36,191 nucleotides of DNA from an uncultured Clostridium sp. (lineage in GTDB: Bacteria; Bacillota; Clostridia; TANB77; CAG-508). How positions within the stretch are numbered: the stretch's first letter is position 1; each line of letters opens with the position of its first letter. The position numbers were made by a program, and so were the translations under genes. The stretch spans positions 1 to 36,191 of the forward strand of contig CABVAF010000008.1 of the NCBI GenBank assembly GCA_902496295.1, in the 5' to 3' direction. Shown in pieces: positions 9,916-15,593 of this stretch. The notes beneath the pieces are model-generated. The model had not been told where the DNA came from. It saw nothing but the letters and a program-made list of their open reading frames with translations, and did not search any database.

Positions 9916-10638
9916 TTACTTTATTTTTTCAAGTAATTCTTGTTTTTTTATACTATATTCATAATCTGTTAATACTCCATTCTTATGTAATTTTGATAAT
10001 TCTTCTAATTTCTGTATATTGCTTTCTTCTGTGTACTTATGCTCTATTTTGGTTATAGTTCCATCCTCAACATAATTTGCATTGTTTTTAGAAATAATCA
10101 ACTTGAATAATGACAATATTTCATTTGCTTTACTTATTACATTTTTATATCTTTCTCCATCTGTATTTAATATACCTAATCCTCTAACATTTAATTTAAT
10201 GTTAGGTTTTTTAAAAGAATCTACTGTTATATTTAAGTATAATTCGTTACAATGCTTTGTTTCAATTGATAAATTATTTGAATTTCCTAATTTACTATGC
10301 ATGGTAATATTATTTTGTACTAATTCACAATCTACTATTTGGCTAAATCCATAATCTTTTCCATATATATTAAGTATTTCTCTACTTTCGTCTATAAATA
10401 AGTTATCATATATTTTTTTATATCCATTTCTTAATAAATTATTCTCTATTTTTTCTTTATATAATATTTGTTTGTTTATATTTATTATCTTTTTTATTGT
10501 AAAATATTCACAAATAGCAAAAATAATTTCTGCTATTAACAAAAATGGCATAGCTATACTTAATAACAAATTTAATATTAGTACTATTGCTAACATAATT
10601 GCTAAAAAAATAAATACTCCTTTGGGTTGAATTTCCAT
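9916..10638 (-). CDS. Membrane-anchored SHOCT-domain protein embedded in the tail operon
   Basis: A 240-residue protein starting at ATG 10638 behind GGAGGGG (an upstream ATG at 10659 overlaps that site). Two adjacent hydrophobic helices form the N-terminus (about residues 8-45). A soluble middle region follows, and a C-terminal SHOCT motif (QKLEELSKLHKNGVLTDYEY, then KKQELL) ends the protein. SHOCT is a short oligomerisation-type domain of unknown detailed role, common in phage and host stress proteins. It is not a standard tail gene, yet it lies between the chaperone and tape measure genes, where siphoviruses normally have nothing. It may be a cargo gene (immunity or membrane protection); function unknown. 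Confidence 0.65.
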   Translation of the reverse strand: MEIQPKGVFIFLAIMLAIVLILNLLLSIAMPFLLIAEIIFAICEYFTIKKIININKQILYKEKIENNLLRNGYKKIYDNLFIDESREILNIYGKDYGFSQIVDCELVQNNITMHSKLGNSNNLSIETKHCNELYLNITVDSFKKPNIKLNVRGLGILNTDGERYKNVISKANEILSLFKLIISKNNANYVEDGTITKIEHKYTEESNIQKLEELSKLHKNGVLTDYEYSIKKQELLEKIK

Positions 10639-10689
10639 ATTAATCCCCTCCAACCACATAATACCATTATTTTACAAAATATGCAATAT

Positions 10690-11016
10690 TTATTTTAATT
10701 TTCTTAATCTCTCCATTTGTTCTTTTGGAGACTGATAATGTACTTTATTCTCTTCTTCGAATAATTTATTAAACATCTTCTTCAATGAAACTACTTTAGG
10801 TCTTTTACTCATGCTGTCCGCTTTTATTAGTTTATCTGTTACTGCCTCTTGTAGCATTATTTGCATTTTAAAATCATCTAATATCCTTATCATATTTATT
10901 TGTAGAAATATATTTAAGTTTCTATACTCGCATTCCCAAAATTCATTTGGTTTCATATTAAAATAATATGCTAATGGCTCCAATGCGAATATCAACTCTT
11001 TAAGATTATTTGCCAA
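10690..11016 (-). CDS. Tail assembly chaperone gpT-like extension (made by -1 frameshift)
   Basis: A reading frame directly after the gpG-like gene and before the tape measure region. Its first plausible start is a TTG at 11016 with no ribosome binding site, and the frame stays open back to about 11055 inside the gpG gene. A_AAA at 11052-11055 allows a -1 slip (...EFQK | TQSIEDIISNIK...), which would give a 266-residue gpGT fusion. This mirrors the conserved G/GT frameshift of long-tailed phages. The sequence includes PLAYYFNMKPNEFWECEYRN, typical of the T domain that recruits the tape measure protein. Confidence 0.75.
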   Translation of the reverse strand: MANNLKELIFALEPLAYYFNMKPNEFWECEYRNLNIFLQINMIRILDDFKMQIMLQEAVTDKLIKADSMSKRPKVVSLKKMFNKLFEEENKVHYQSPKEQMERLRKLK

Positions 11017-11039
11017 TTTTATGTTACTGATTATATCTT

Positions 11040-11489
11040 CTATACTTTGTGTTTTTGAAATTCTTGCTCTGCTACCTTTGTCATCGCCTTTTCTGCTGAA
11101 CTCCTTATAACTTCGCTCATATTCATCGATGATAAAGGACTTGACATCTTTTCTTTTAATTGTTCCTTTGTCATCTTGCTGTTGAAAAAACCTTCTTTAT
11201 TAATGTCCTCTGCTATTTCTATAAATATATCTTTATACGTTTTTTGATTTTCTTGCATATAAGAATCTATAAAATCATAAACTTCTGTGCTATTCTTAAA
11301 TGCATTTGTTTTATCTTCACTTTCAGCTAGTATATATATAATTTTACTTAATGCTTCTATGTCAAATTCATTCATTGCTTTAAAGTATATTTCTTCAAAA
11401 TTCTTTCCATTTAGTTTTTTAGCAATATCTGCTATTTTTCTTGTTCTTAATACTAAATTTATTTTTTTATTTTTTGTTTCTAATATCAT
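11040..11489 (-). CDS. Tail assembly chaperone gpG-like protein
   Basis: A 149-residue protein starting at ATG 11489 behind GGGAGG. Longer upstream starts overlap the hairpin at 11514-11535 and have no ribosome binding site. It is mostly helical after a short beta start (MILETKNKKINLVLRTRKI), a typical Gram-positive gpG pattern, and ends in EQEFQKHKV with TAG at 11040-11042. gpG chaperones coat the tape measure protein during tube assembly and are absent from the finished tail. Position between the major tail protein and the tape measure gene matches the family. Confidence 0.78.
   Translation of the reverse strand: MILETKNKKINLVLRTRKIADIAKKLNGKNFEEIYFKAMNEFDIEALSKIIYILAESEDKTNAFKNSTEVYDFIDSYMQENQKTYKDIFIEIAEDINKEGFFNSKMTKEQLKEKMSSPLSSMNMSEVIRSSAEKAMTKVAEQEFQKHKV
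11052..11058 (-). promoter_or_regulatory. Probable -1 frameshift slip site of gpG/gpGT
   Basis: Minus-strand CAA AAA CAC AAA GTA TAG: tRNA-Lys on AAA can slip back one base onto AAA. The -1 frame is open from there into the gpT region. A stimulatory RNA structure was not obvious by eye. Confidence 0.6.
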
Positions 11490-11513
11490 TTTTATAACCT
11501 CCCTTTTCAAAAG

Positions 11514-11535
11514 AAGGATGCTTTTTAGCATCCTT
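11514..11535 (-). terminator. Partial terminator after the major tail protein gene
   Basis: A perfect 9-bp stem (AAGGATGCT / AGCATCCTT) with an AAAA loop followed by CTTTT on the minus strand lies between the major tail protein and gpG genes. Leaky terminators here are a known way to keep the tube subunit in excess. Confidence 0.7.
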
Positions 11536-11546
11536 TATGATTAATA

Positions 11547-11999
11547 TTATTGTACCGTCGTTGGTAAACCTTTACTTTCTTCAACTGCTGTTGACTTATA
11601 TAGTGTTAGTGTTTCTTGTAACATTTCATCTACAGCTAATGCATTCATTCCAAGTCTTACTTTGGCTTGAAAATAAAAACATACAGGTTTACCAGTTTGA
11701 GATGCTGTTTCTTCTGGCAATAGTATAAACCAATAATAGTCTTTTGTTTTATCTAAAGCCTTTAACTCATCATGTTGTTCTTCAGTAAATAATACTGGTA
11801 TTGCTATTGCATCTGCACTTCTCCTACCTGGTACTTGTCCAGTATAATCTGTATCTAATGCACTCCATTCGATACCTTCTGGTGCTGGATCAAAATCTGG
11901 TATTTCTTGTACATAAGCTACTTGTGTTTTTTCTCCTTCCTTAGTTTCAGAGTAATATAATTTACTCAACATTGTTGAATATGGTGTATTTCCATCCAT
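11547..11999 (-). CDS. Major tail tube protein
   Basis: A 150-residue beta-rich protein with GKPVCFYFQAKVRLGMNALAVDEMLQ near the C-terminal half, the pattern of small siphovirus tail tube subunits that stack as hexamers. AGAAGGAGGG precedes the ATG. It follows the tail terminator and precedes a leaky terminator and gpG, the usual order. There is no sheath gene anywhere in the cluster, so the tail is non-contractile. Confidence 0.83.
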   Translation of the reverse strand: MDGNTPYSTMLSKLYYSETKEGEKTQVAYVQEIPDFDPAPEGIEWSALDTDYTGQVPGRRSADAIAIPVLFTEEQHDELKALDKTKDYYWFILLPEETASQTGKPVCFYFQAKVRLGMNALAVDEMLQETLTLYKSTAVEESKGLPTTVQ

Positions 12000-12028
12000 A
12001 ATTCATCCCTCCTTCTTTTTATTTTGTT

Positions 12029-12436
12029 TTATTTTATATAACTAAAGGAGTTCGTTAATGCATTATAACGAACTTCATAGTTAGTTATAAACTTATATTT
12101 TTTTGTTACCTCATCTAAGGTAATTTGACTGGAATTAATTCTAACAAAATTCCTTAACTGTAGTTTTCTATCTGTATTACAAGCCATTTCTATACATTTT
12201 TTTGGTTCTGAATTCCAATGTTCAATATTTACTTGAAATGTTTTCAATATAGGAATAGCTCTATCTGTAGTATTTATAATTTCTATTGGCGCATCTATAA
12301 TGCGGCATGGAAATGTAATATTTGTATCAGATATTGTTAATGATATAGCTGTATTCACGCCTTCCTTATCCTGGATAGTAGATAAATCCTTGCATAAAAT
12401 GTCTACCATATCTTTTGTATTAAATTCATGTATCAT
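12029..12436 (-). CDS. Tail terminator/completion protein (first gene of the tail operon)
   Basis: A 135-residue protein upstream of the major tail protein, the normal place of the tail terminator that caps the tube and joins it to the head. I recognise no strong motif, so the role rests on order, size and its alpha/beta make-up (CRIIDAPIEIINTT; FITNYEVRYNALTNSFSYIK). AAAGGAG precedes the ATG. In a complete phage, head-tail connector, capsid, portal and terminase genes would lie upstream; here the upstream neighbour is the late regulator. Confidence 0.6.
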   Translation of the reverse strand: MIHEFNTKDMVDILCKDLSTIQDKEGVNTAISLTISDTNITFPCRIIDAPIEIINTTDRAIPILKTFQVNIEHWNSEPKKCIEMACNTDRKLQLRNFVRINSSQITLDEVTKKYKFITNYEVRYNALTNSFSYIK

Positions 12437-12485
12437 TTTTTTCTCCTTTCATTTTTATATCTTTACTAACTTAATTTCTTTTTCC

Positions 12486-12514
12486 ATTATAATTAAATCA
12501 TAATTTAACTGTTC
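12486..12514 (-). promoter_or_regulatory. Candidate late promoter of the tail operon
   Basis: In the gap before the tail operon a good -10 (TATAAT, 12486-12491 on the complement) has a poor -35 at 17 bp (GAACAG, 12509-12514). A good -10 with a poor -35 fits an activator-dependent late promoter driven by the adjacent ArpU/RinA-like regulator. Confidence 0.5.
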
Positions 12515-12536
12515 TTTTCAGTAGCTTTTTGTGACA

Positions 12537-12948
12537 TCATATTTTTTTATTTACTTTATCAAATTCATTTAATGCTAATACATTCATTTTTCTTACATAT
12601 TCGTATGTGTAGTTCATTTCCTCAGATGCCTCCAATAAATTTTTCCCTTGTATATATACTTTTTCTAATAATAATTTATATGGTTGTTTTACTCTATCAA
12701 GTTGTTCCAAAATTTTTATTTGTTTACTATCTTCTTCCTTTATCTTTTTTAATAAATCATTTGTCATATCCATTAAATTTGCCAATTTATCAGCTTCAGT
12801 ATCTTCTATTTTTCTACTCCCGTTTAGGTGTGTTATAATAAACAGATGATAGCTTATTTATGTTATTTCTATAACTCTCTAAGTATTCTATTCTCCCATC
12901 TATCCATATTTGATTATTTCTATAATTCTTTAAGTCATCTCTTGTCAT
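12537..12948 (-). CDS. ArpU/RinA-like late transcription regulator, split at a CGG +1 frameshift
   Basis: One 136-residue protein in two frames. The zero frame starts at ATG 12948 behind GGAGG and encodes 44 residues up to TPKRE-stop (12814). Skipping the C of CGG at 12822 gives TPK-G-SRKIEDTEADK and runs into the C-terminal part. The N-terminal half is helical and charged. The C-terminal half is a sigma-70 region-4-like helix-turn-helix (LLEKVYIQGKNLLEASEEMN, then YTYEYVRKMNVLALNEF), as in the phage late activators ArpU and RinA and related DUF1492-type proteins. It is the last gene before the tail operon. The start inside the second frame (TTG 12785) has no ribosome binding site and would lack the N-terminal half. 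Confidence 0.72.
12820..12822 (-). promoter_or_regulatory. CGG +1 frameshift site 2 (late regulator)
   Basis: Minus-strand frame CCT AAA CGG GAG TAG stops two codons after CGG. Skipping the C gives CCT AAA GGG AGT AGA and the regulator's main domain. Slipping of AAA to AAC is feasible here. Confidence 0.68.
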
Positions 12949-12982
12949 TTCTTACCTCCTTTTGTTTTATTTCAATAATTTA

Positions 12983-13414
12983 CTAAATTTTCTCTTTTAT
13001 ATAAAACTTGCTTCTGTGTTTGTTATCATCTATTTTACTTCCATCATATACAAATCTAATCCCATTTAAGCAATTACATCTCAATGCATATGTATATTCT
13101 ATTTCTTGTACCCCATTATTTAATATTCTTTTTTCCAATATAATTCCTAATCCTTTACATTGTTGACATTTGGTGGTTTTATTCTGTTTGTCTGTGTTTT
13201 GTATATATGGTAAAATATCGTTAATCTCTAATATATCCGCCAGTTTTGGCATAAATTTACACTTTCTGAATACTTGCATAATTATTTGTTTGTATCTATT
13301 TACGTTTATAACTTTTAATTCTCTATACCAAATTTGCCTTTGATATTCATCTAATTCTTTTGAGAAGAATTTTTCTATTTTCTCTGTTTCTTCTATAAAC
13401 TCAGGAATCTTCAT
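12983..13414 (-). CDS. Helicase-loader-like replication protein with zinc-type cysteines
   Basis: A 143-residue protein. The first ~75 residues (ELDEYQRQIWYRELKVINVN, then ..RKCKFMPKLADILEI) have the helical pattern of the phage helicase loader/inhibitor N-terminal domain (G39P-like). A Cys pair in CQQCKGLG and another in RCNCLNG could bind one zinc. It overlaps the end of the replisome organiser gene by 14 bases with GGAGAG before the ATG, so the two are coupled. Expected role in a phage: bringing the host DnaB helicase to the origin. In a headless element its purpose is unclear. Confidence 0.55.
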   Translation of the reverse strand: MKIPEFIEETEKIEKFFSKELDEYQRQIWYRELKVINVNRYKQIIMQVFRKCKFMPKLADILEINDILPYIQNTDKQNKTTKCQQCKGLGIILEKRILNNGVQEIEYTYALRCNCLNGIRFVYDGSKIDDNKHRSKFYIKEKI

Positions 13415-14214
13415 TTGTTTGACTCTCCTCCAAAATTTTTATTTTTGCCATTCTCTTTTCTTTCTCATTTTTTTGACTTGAATATTCATTATTCTTTTTA
13501 TTTTTAAATTCTAATTGACTTGCTTCAAATTGTTCTATTGTTTTTATGTTTTTATTCAAGCAATCTTTTAATATTGCAGATGTATAATTCCAATTTCGTG
13601 CATTATTGCTAACGGCTTTTTTCATAGCTTCAACTATCAAATTTTCTTCTATTCCGCTTGCTTAAATAAAAATTCATATCATCAAAAATAAAATTTGTTA
13701 TCATTCCTATATTTTTGTTATAAAAATCAACCATATTATTTTTATTATCTATTTCTATATTTAGTTCTTTTTCTATATCTATTTCTGGTGGACATGAAGG
13801 TGGACAATTGTCCAATTTCTTTTTTTCTGCTAACAATCTTTGTTGCTCTTTTTTAAATGCACCTATACTTTTAGCACCTATTAAATTTTGTACTTGAGTT
13901 AAATATATTTCTCCATTCTCTAATATTTTTATTAAACCTATTTGTTCAAGTAATCTCATTGCAATCGTTACTGTGTCTATATTAGTTCTTGTAACTTCAG
14001 CCAATTTTTTTCTATCATATGGAACAAGCATATTTCCAACTTGTCTAATTAATATTCCTTTACTTTTTAAAGATTTTAAACAAAGTTTTAAATAAAACAA
14101 CGAATACTTCTCTCCATTTTCCTGTTCCTCTATCCAACTTATAGCATCTTCATCAAAAAAATCTTCTTTCAACTGTAACCAGTAGTATTTCCTGTCCTTC
14201 TCATATTTTGACAT
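13401..14214 (-). CDS. Phage replisome organiser with DnaD-like C-terminus, split at a CGG +1 frameshift
   Basis: One 270-residue protein in two frames. The start is ATG 14214, 8 bases after AAAGGAG (a GTG at 14232 overlaps the ribosome binding site). The first part is a winged-helix replisome organiser N-terminal domain (YYWLQLKEDFFDEDAISWIE), a linker, then the beginning of the DnaD C-terminal domain (FYNKNIGMITNFI). The frame stops at 13630. Skipping the C of CGG at 13656 joins FYLSK-G-IEENLIVEAMKKAV to NNARNWNYTSAILKDCLNKN, completing a DnaD motif with no residue missing. A TTG at 13640 could otherwise start a fragment, but without a good ribosome binding site. In phages this protein binds the origin and recruits the helicase loader. 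Confidence 0.78.
13654..13656 (-). promoter_or_regulatory. CGG +1 frameshift site 1 (replisome organiser)
   Basis: Minus-strand frame AGC AAG CGG AAT AGA reaches TGA eight codons after CGG. Skipping the C gives AGC AAG GGA ATA GAA GAA and restores the DnaD consensus (GIEENLI). Confidence 0.7.
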
Positions 14215-14231
14215 ATGACACTCTCCTTTCA

Positions 14232-14348
14232 CTATTTCATTAAATAAATTGCTAACATTCCAATAAAAATTGCATCTAAACCTATTATTGCTAATCCTTC
14301 ACATATAAATCGCCCTATTTTTCGATATATTTTCTGTCTTCTAATCAT
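14232..14348 (-). CDS. Small basic membrane peptide (38 aa)
   Basis: A short gene starting at ATG 14348 behind a strong GGAGGTGG. The first 13 residues are basic (MIRRQKIYRKIGR), and the rest is one hydrophobic segment (LAIIGLDAIFIGMLAIYL). It sits between the Cro-like gene and the replisome organiser gene, in the early region. Tiny early phage membrane peptides of unknown role are common; I do not recognise this one. Confidence 0.6.
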   Translation of the reverse strand: MIRRQKIYRKIGRFICEGLAIIGLDAIFIGMLAIYLMK

Positions 14349-14383
14349 TTTTCCACCTCCATTAAATATATAAATTAGATTTT

Positions 14384-14614
14384 TTATTCTGTTATCTTTT
14401 TGTGAACATTCCTTATAAAAAAAATATCATCAAATTTCCTTCCTGTTAGTTCACATATTTTTATTGCTATTTTCTCACTAGGATTTCTAGTTCCTGTAAT
14501 TATTGAACTTAAGTATTTTTCGGAACATCCAAGTTCTTCTTTTGTTAATTTTATTTGCCTTTTTTCATTTTTTAATATTTCTTTTAAAACTTGTGGATTC
14601 TTAACAACTATCAA
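14384..14614 (-). CDS. Cro-like XRE-family HTH regulator
   Basis: A 76-residue protein made almost entirely of one helix-turn-helix domain (LTKEELGCSEKYLSSIITGT with NPSEKIAIKICELTG). It starts with TTG behind AGGGGG and is transcribed divergently from the LexA-like repressor, the classical Cro or antirepressor position. It would bind the shared operators and commit to the lytic (tail-producing) state. A copy of the operator core TGTGAACA lies near the 3' end of its own coding sequence. Confidence 0.75.
   Translation of the reverse strand: MIVVKNPQVLKEILKNEKRQIKLTKEELGCSEKYLSSIITGTRNPSEKIAIKICELTGRKFDDIFFIRNVHKKITE
14401..14408. promoter_or_regulatory. Fourth copy of the operator core, inside the Cro-like gene
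   Basis: TGTGAACA within TTTTTGTGAACATTCC, nearly the same extended sequence as the operator at 14641. It could be an auxiliary operator or a chance copy in coding DNA. Confidence 0.4.
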
Positions 14615-14640
14615 TTTTATCCCCCTTCTCGTTATTCTTT

Positions 14641-14676
14641 TGTGAACATTGTATTATTTTGTTTCATCTTTGTCAA
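14641..14676 (-). promoter_or_regulatory. Early promoter (Cro side) with overlapping operators
   Basis: On the minus strand TTGACA (14671-14676) and TACAAT (14648-14653) are 17 bp apart. The operator cores TGTCAACA (14671-14678) and TGTGAACA (14641-14648) cover the -35 and the end of the -10, so a bound repressor would block polymerase. Confidence 0.8.
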
Positions 14677-14704
14677 CATTTTTTAAATATTTTCTTAAAA
14701 AAGT

Positions 14705-14733
14705 TTTACTTCTGTGAACACTTATGATATAAT
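14705..14733 (+). promoter_or_regulatory. Repressor promoter with operator in the spacer
   Basis: TTTACT (14705-14710) and TATAAT (14728-14733) are 17 bp apart. The operator core TGTGAACA (14713-14720) lies in the spacer, which implies autoregulation. Confidence 0.78.
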
Positions 14734-14757
14734 ATAAAATATATGGAGGTAATTCCT

Positions 14758-15504
14758 ATGCTTTCAAAACAAGATTTAGGTAAGTATTTAAAAGAAATAC
14801 GCGAAACAAAAAAATTTTCATTAAGAGAAGTAGATAAATTAACTAACATATCCTATACTCATCTTAATATGATAGAAAATGGTAAGAGAAATGTTACTCC
14901 TGCCTTATTAAGAAATTTAGCTCAGTTATATAATATTAATTATTTGGATTTATATGAAAAAGCAGGCTACATTGATTTGATACAAGACGAAAACAATGCT
15001 AAAGATTTTTATTATAATATTAATGACAATAATTCTGATAATGTAGATAAACTTGTTGTTTCAGAAAACATAATACCTTATTATAAATATTCTACTAATT
15101 CAGCCGTAGTTTTTGTATATGGTTCCATTCCTGCTGGTATTCCTATGGAATGCATAGAAGATATAATCGATACAGAAGAAATTTCTGAAGACATGTTGAG
15201 AGGCGGAAAACAGTTCTTTGGTCTTAGAGTAAAAGGTAACTCTATGGAACCCGATTATCTAGATGGTGATACTTTAATATTAGAAAAGTCTGATGATTGT
15301 GAAAGCGGAGATGACTGCGTTGTAATGGTGAACGGTAATGATGGTACTTTTAAAAGAGTTTTTAAAAATGAAAATGGAATTATATTACAACCATTAAATT
15401 CAAATTACACTCCTTTATCATATACTAACGAGCAAATAGAAAATTTGCCTGTGAAAATAGTTGGTATAGTAACAGAAATTAGACGAAGAAAAAGAAAAGT
15501 ATAA
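14758..15504 (+). CDS. LexA/CI-like repressor (XRE HTH plus S24 self-cleavage domain)
   Basis: A 248-residue repressor starting at ATG 14758 behind GGAGG (the ATG at 14743 overlaps the binding site). Residues ~5-60 are an XRE helix-turn-helix (FSLREVDKLTNISYTHLNMI). The C-terminal half is a peptidase S24 domain with catalytic Ser162 (GNSMEP) and Lys199 (TFKRV). The Ala126-Gly127 bond in SIPAGIP is the expected self-cleavage point. RecA-stimulated cleavage is known for this family, so the element is probably induced by DNA damage. It is divergent from the Cro-like gene over three operator copies and is the right-hand gene of the element. Confidence 0.92.
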   Translation: MLSKQDLGKYLKEIRETKKFSLREVDKLTNISYTHLNMIENGKRNVTPALLRNLAQLYNINYLDLYEKAGYIDLIQDENNAKDFYYNINDNNSDNVDKLVVSENIIPYYKYSTNSAVVFVYGSIPAGIPMECIEDIIDTEEISEDMLRGGKQFFGLRVKGNSMEPDYLDGDTLILEKSDDCESGDDCVVMVNGNDGTFKRVFKNENGIILQPLNSNYTPLSYTNEQIENLPVKIVGIVTEIRRRKRKV

Positions 15505-15537
15505 TTTGCTTACATTATAAATAAAATTTTTCATTAT

Positions 15538-15590
15538 AAAATCTGAAGTGTTTTCATATTTTAAGAAAATATGAAAACACTTCAGATTTT
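15538..15590. terminator. Bidirectional terminator between repressor and M15 peptidase
   Basis: A perfect 25-bp inverted repeat (15538-15562 and 15566-15590) with a 3-base loop, A-rich at one foot and T-rich at the other on both strands, between two convergent genes. Confidence 0.85.
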
Positions 15591-15593
15591 ATT

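Noticed and set aside
12537..12785. A stand-alone 82-residue HTH protein
   Set aside because: Its TTG start has no ribosome binding site, and the missing N-terminal half lies just upstream in the +1-related frame.
3764..13656. CGG reassigned to another amino acid as the full explanation
   Set aside because: A changed amino acid would not repair the frame; only removing or skipping one base does.
2782..14214. Four broken genes read as sequencing errors or as pseudogene decay
   Set aside because: All four breaks lie at CGG, all are +1, all are fixed by the same single-base skip, and no other CGG codon was found in frame. Random errors or decay would be scattered and would include stops and -1 shifts. 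Resequencing is still the decisive test.
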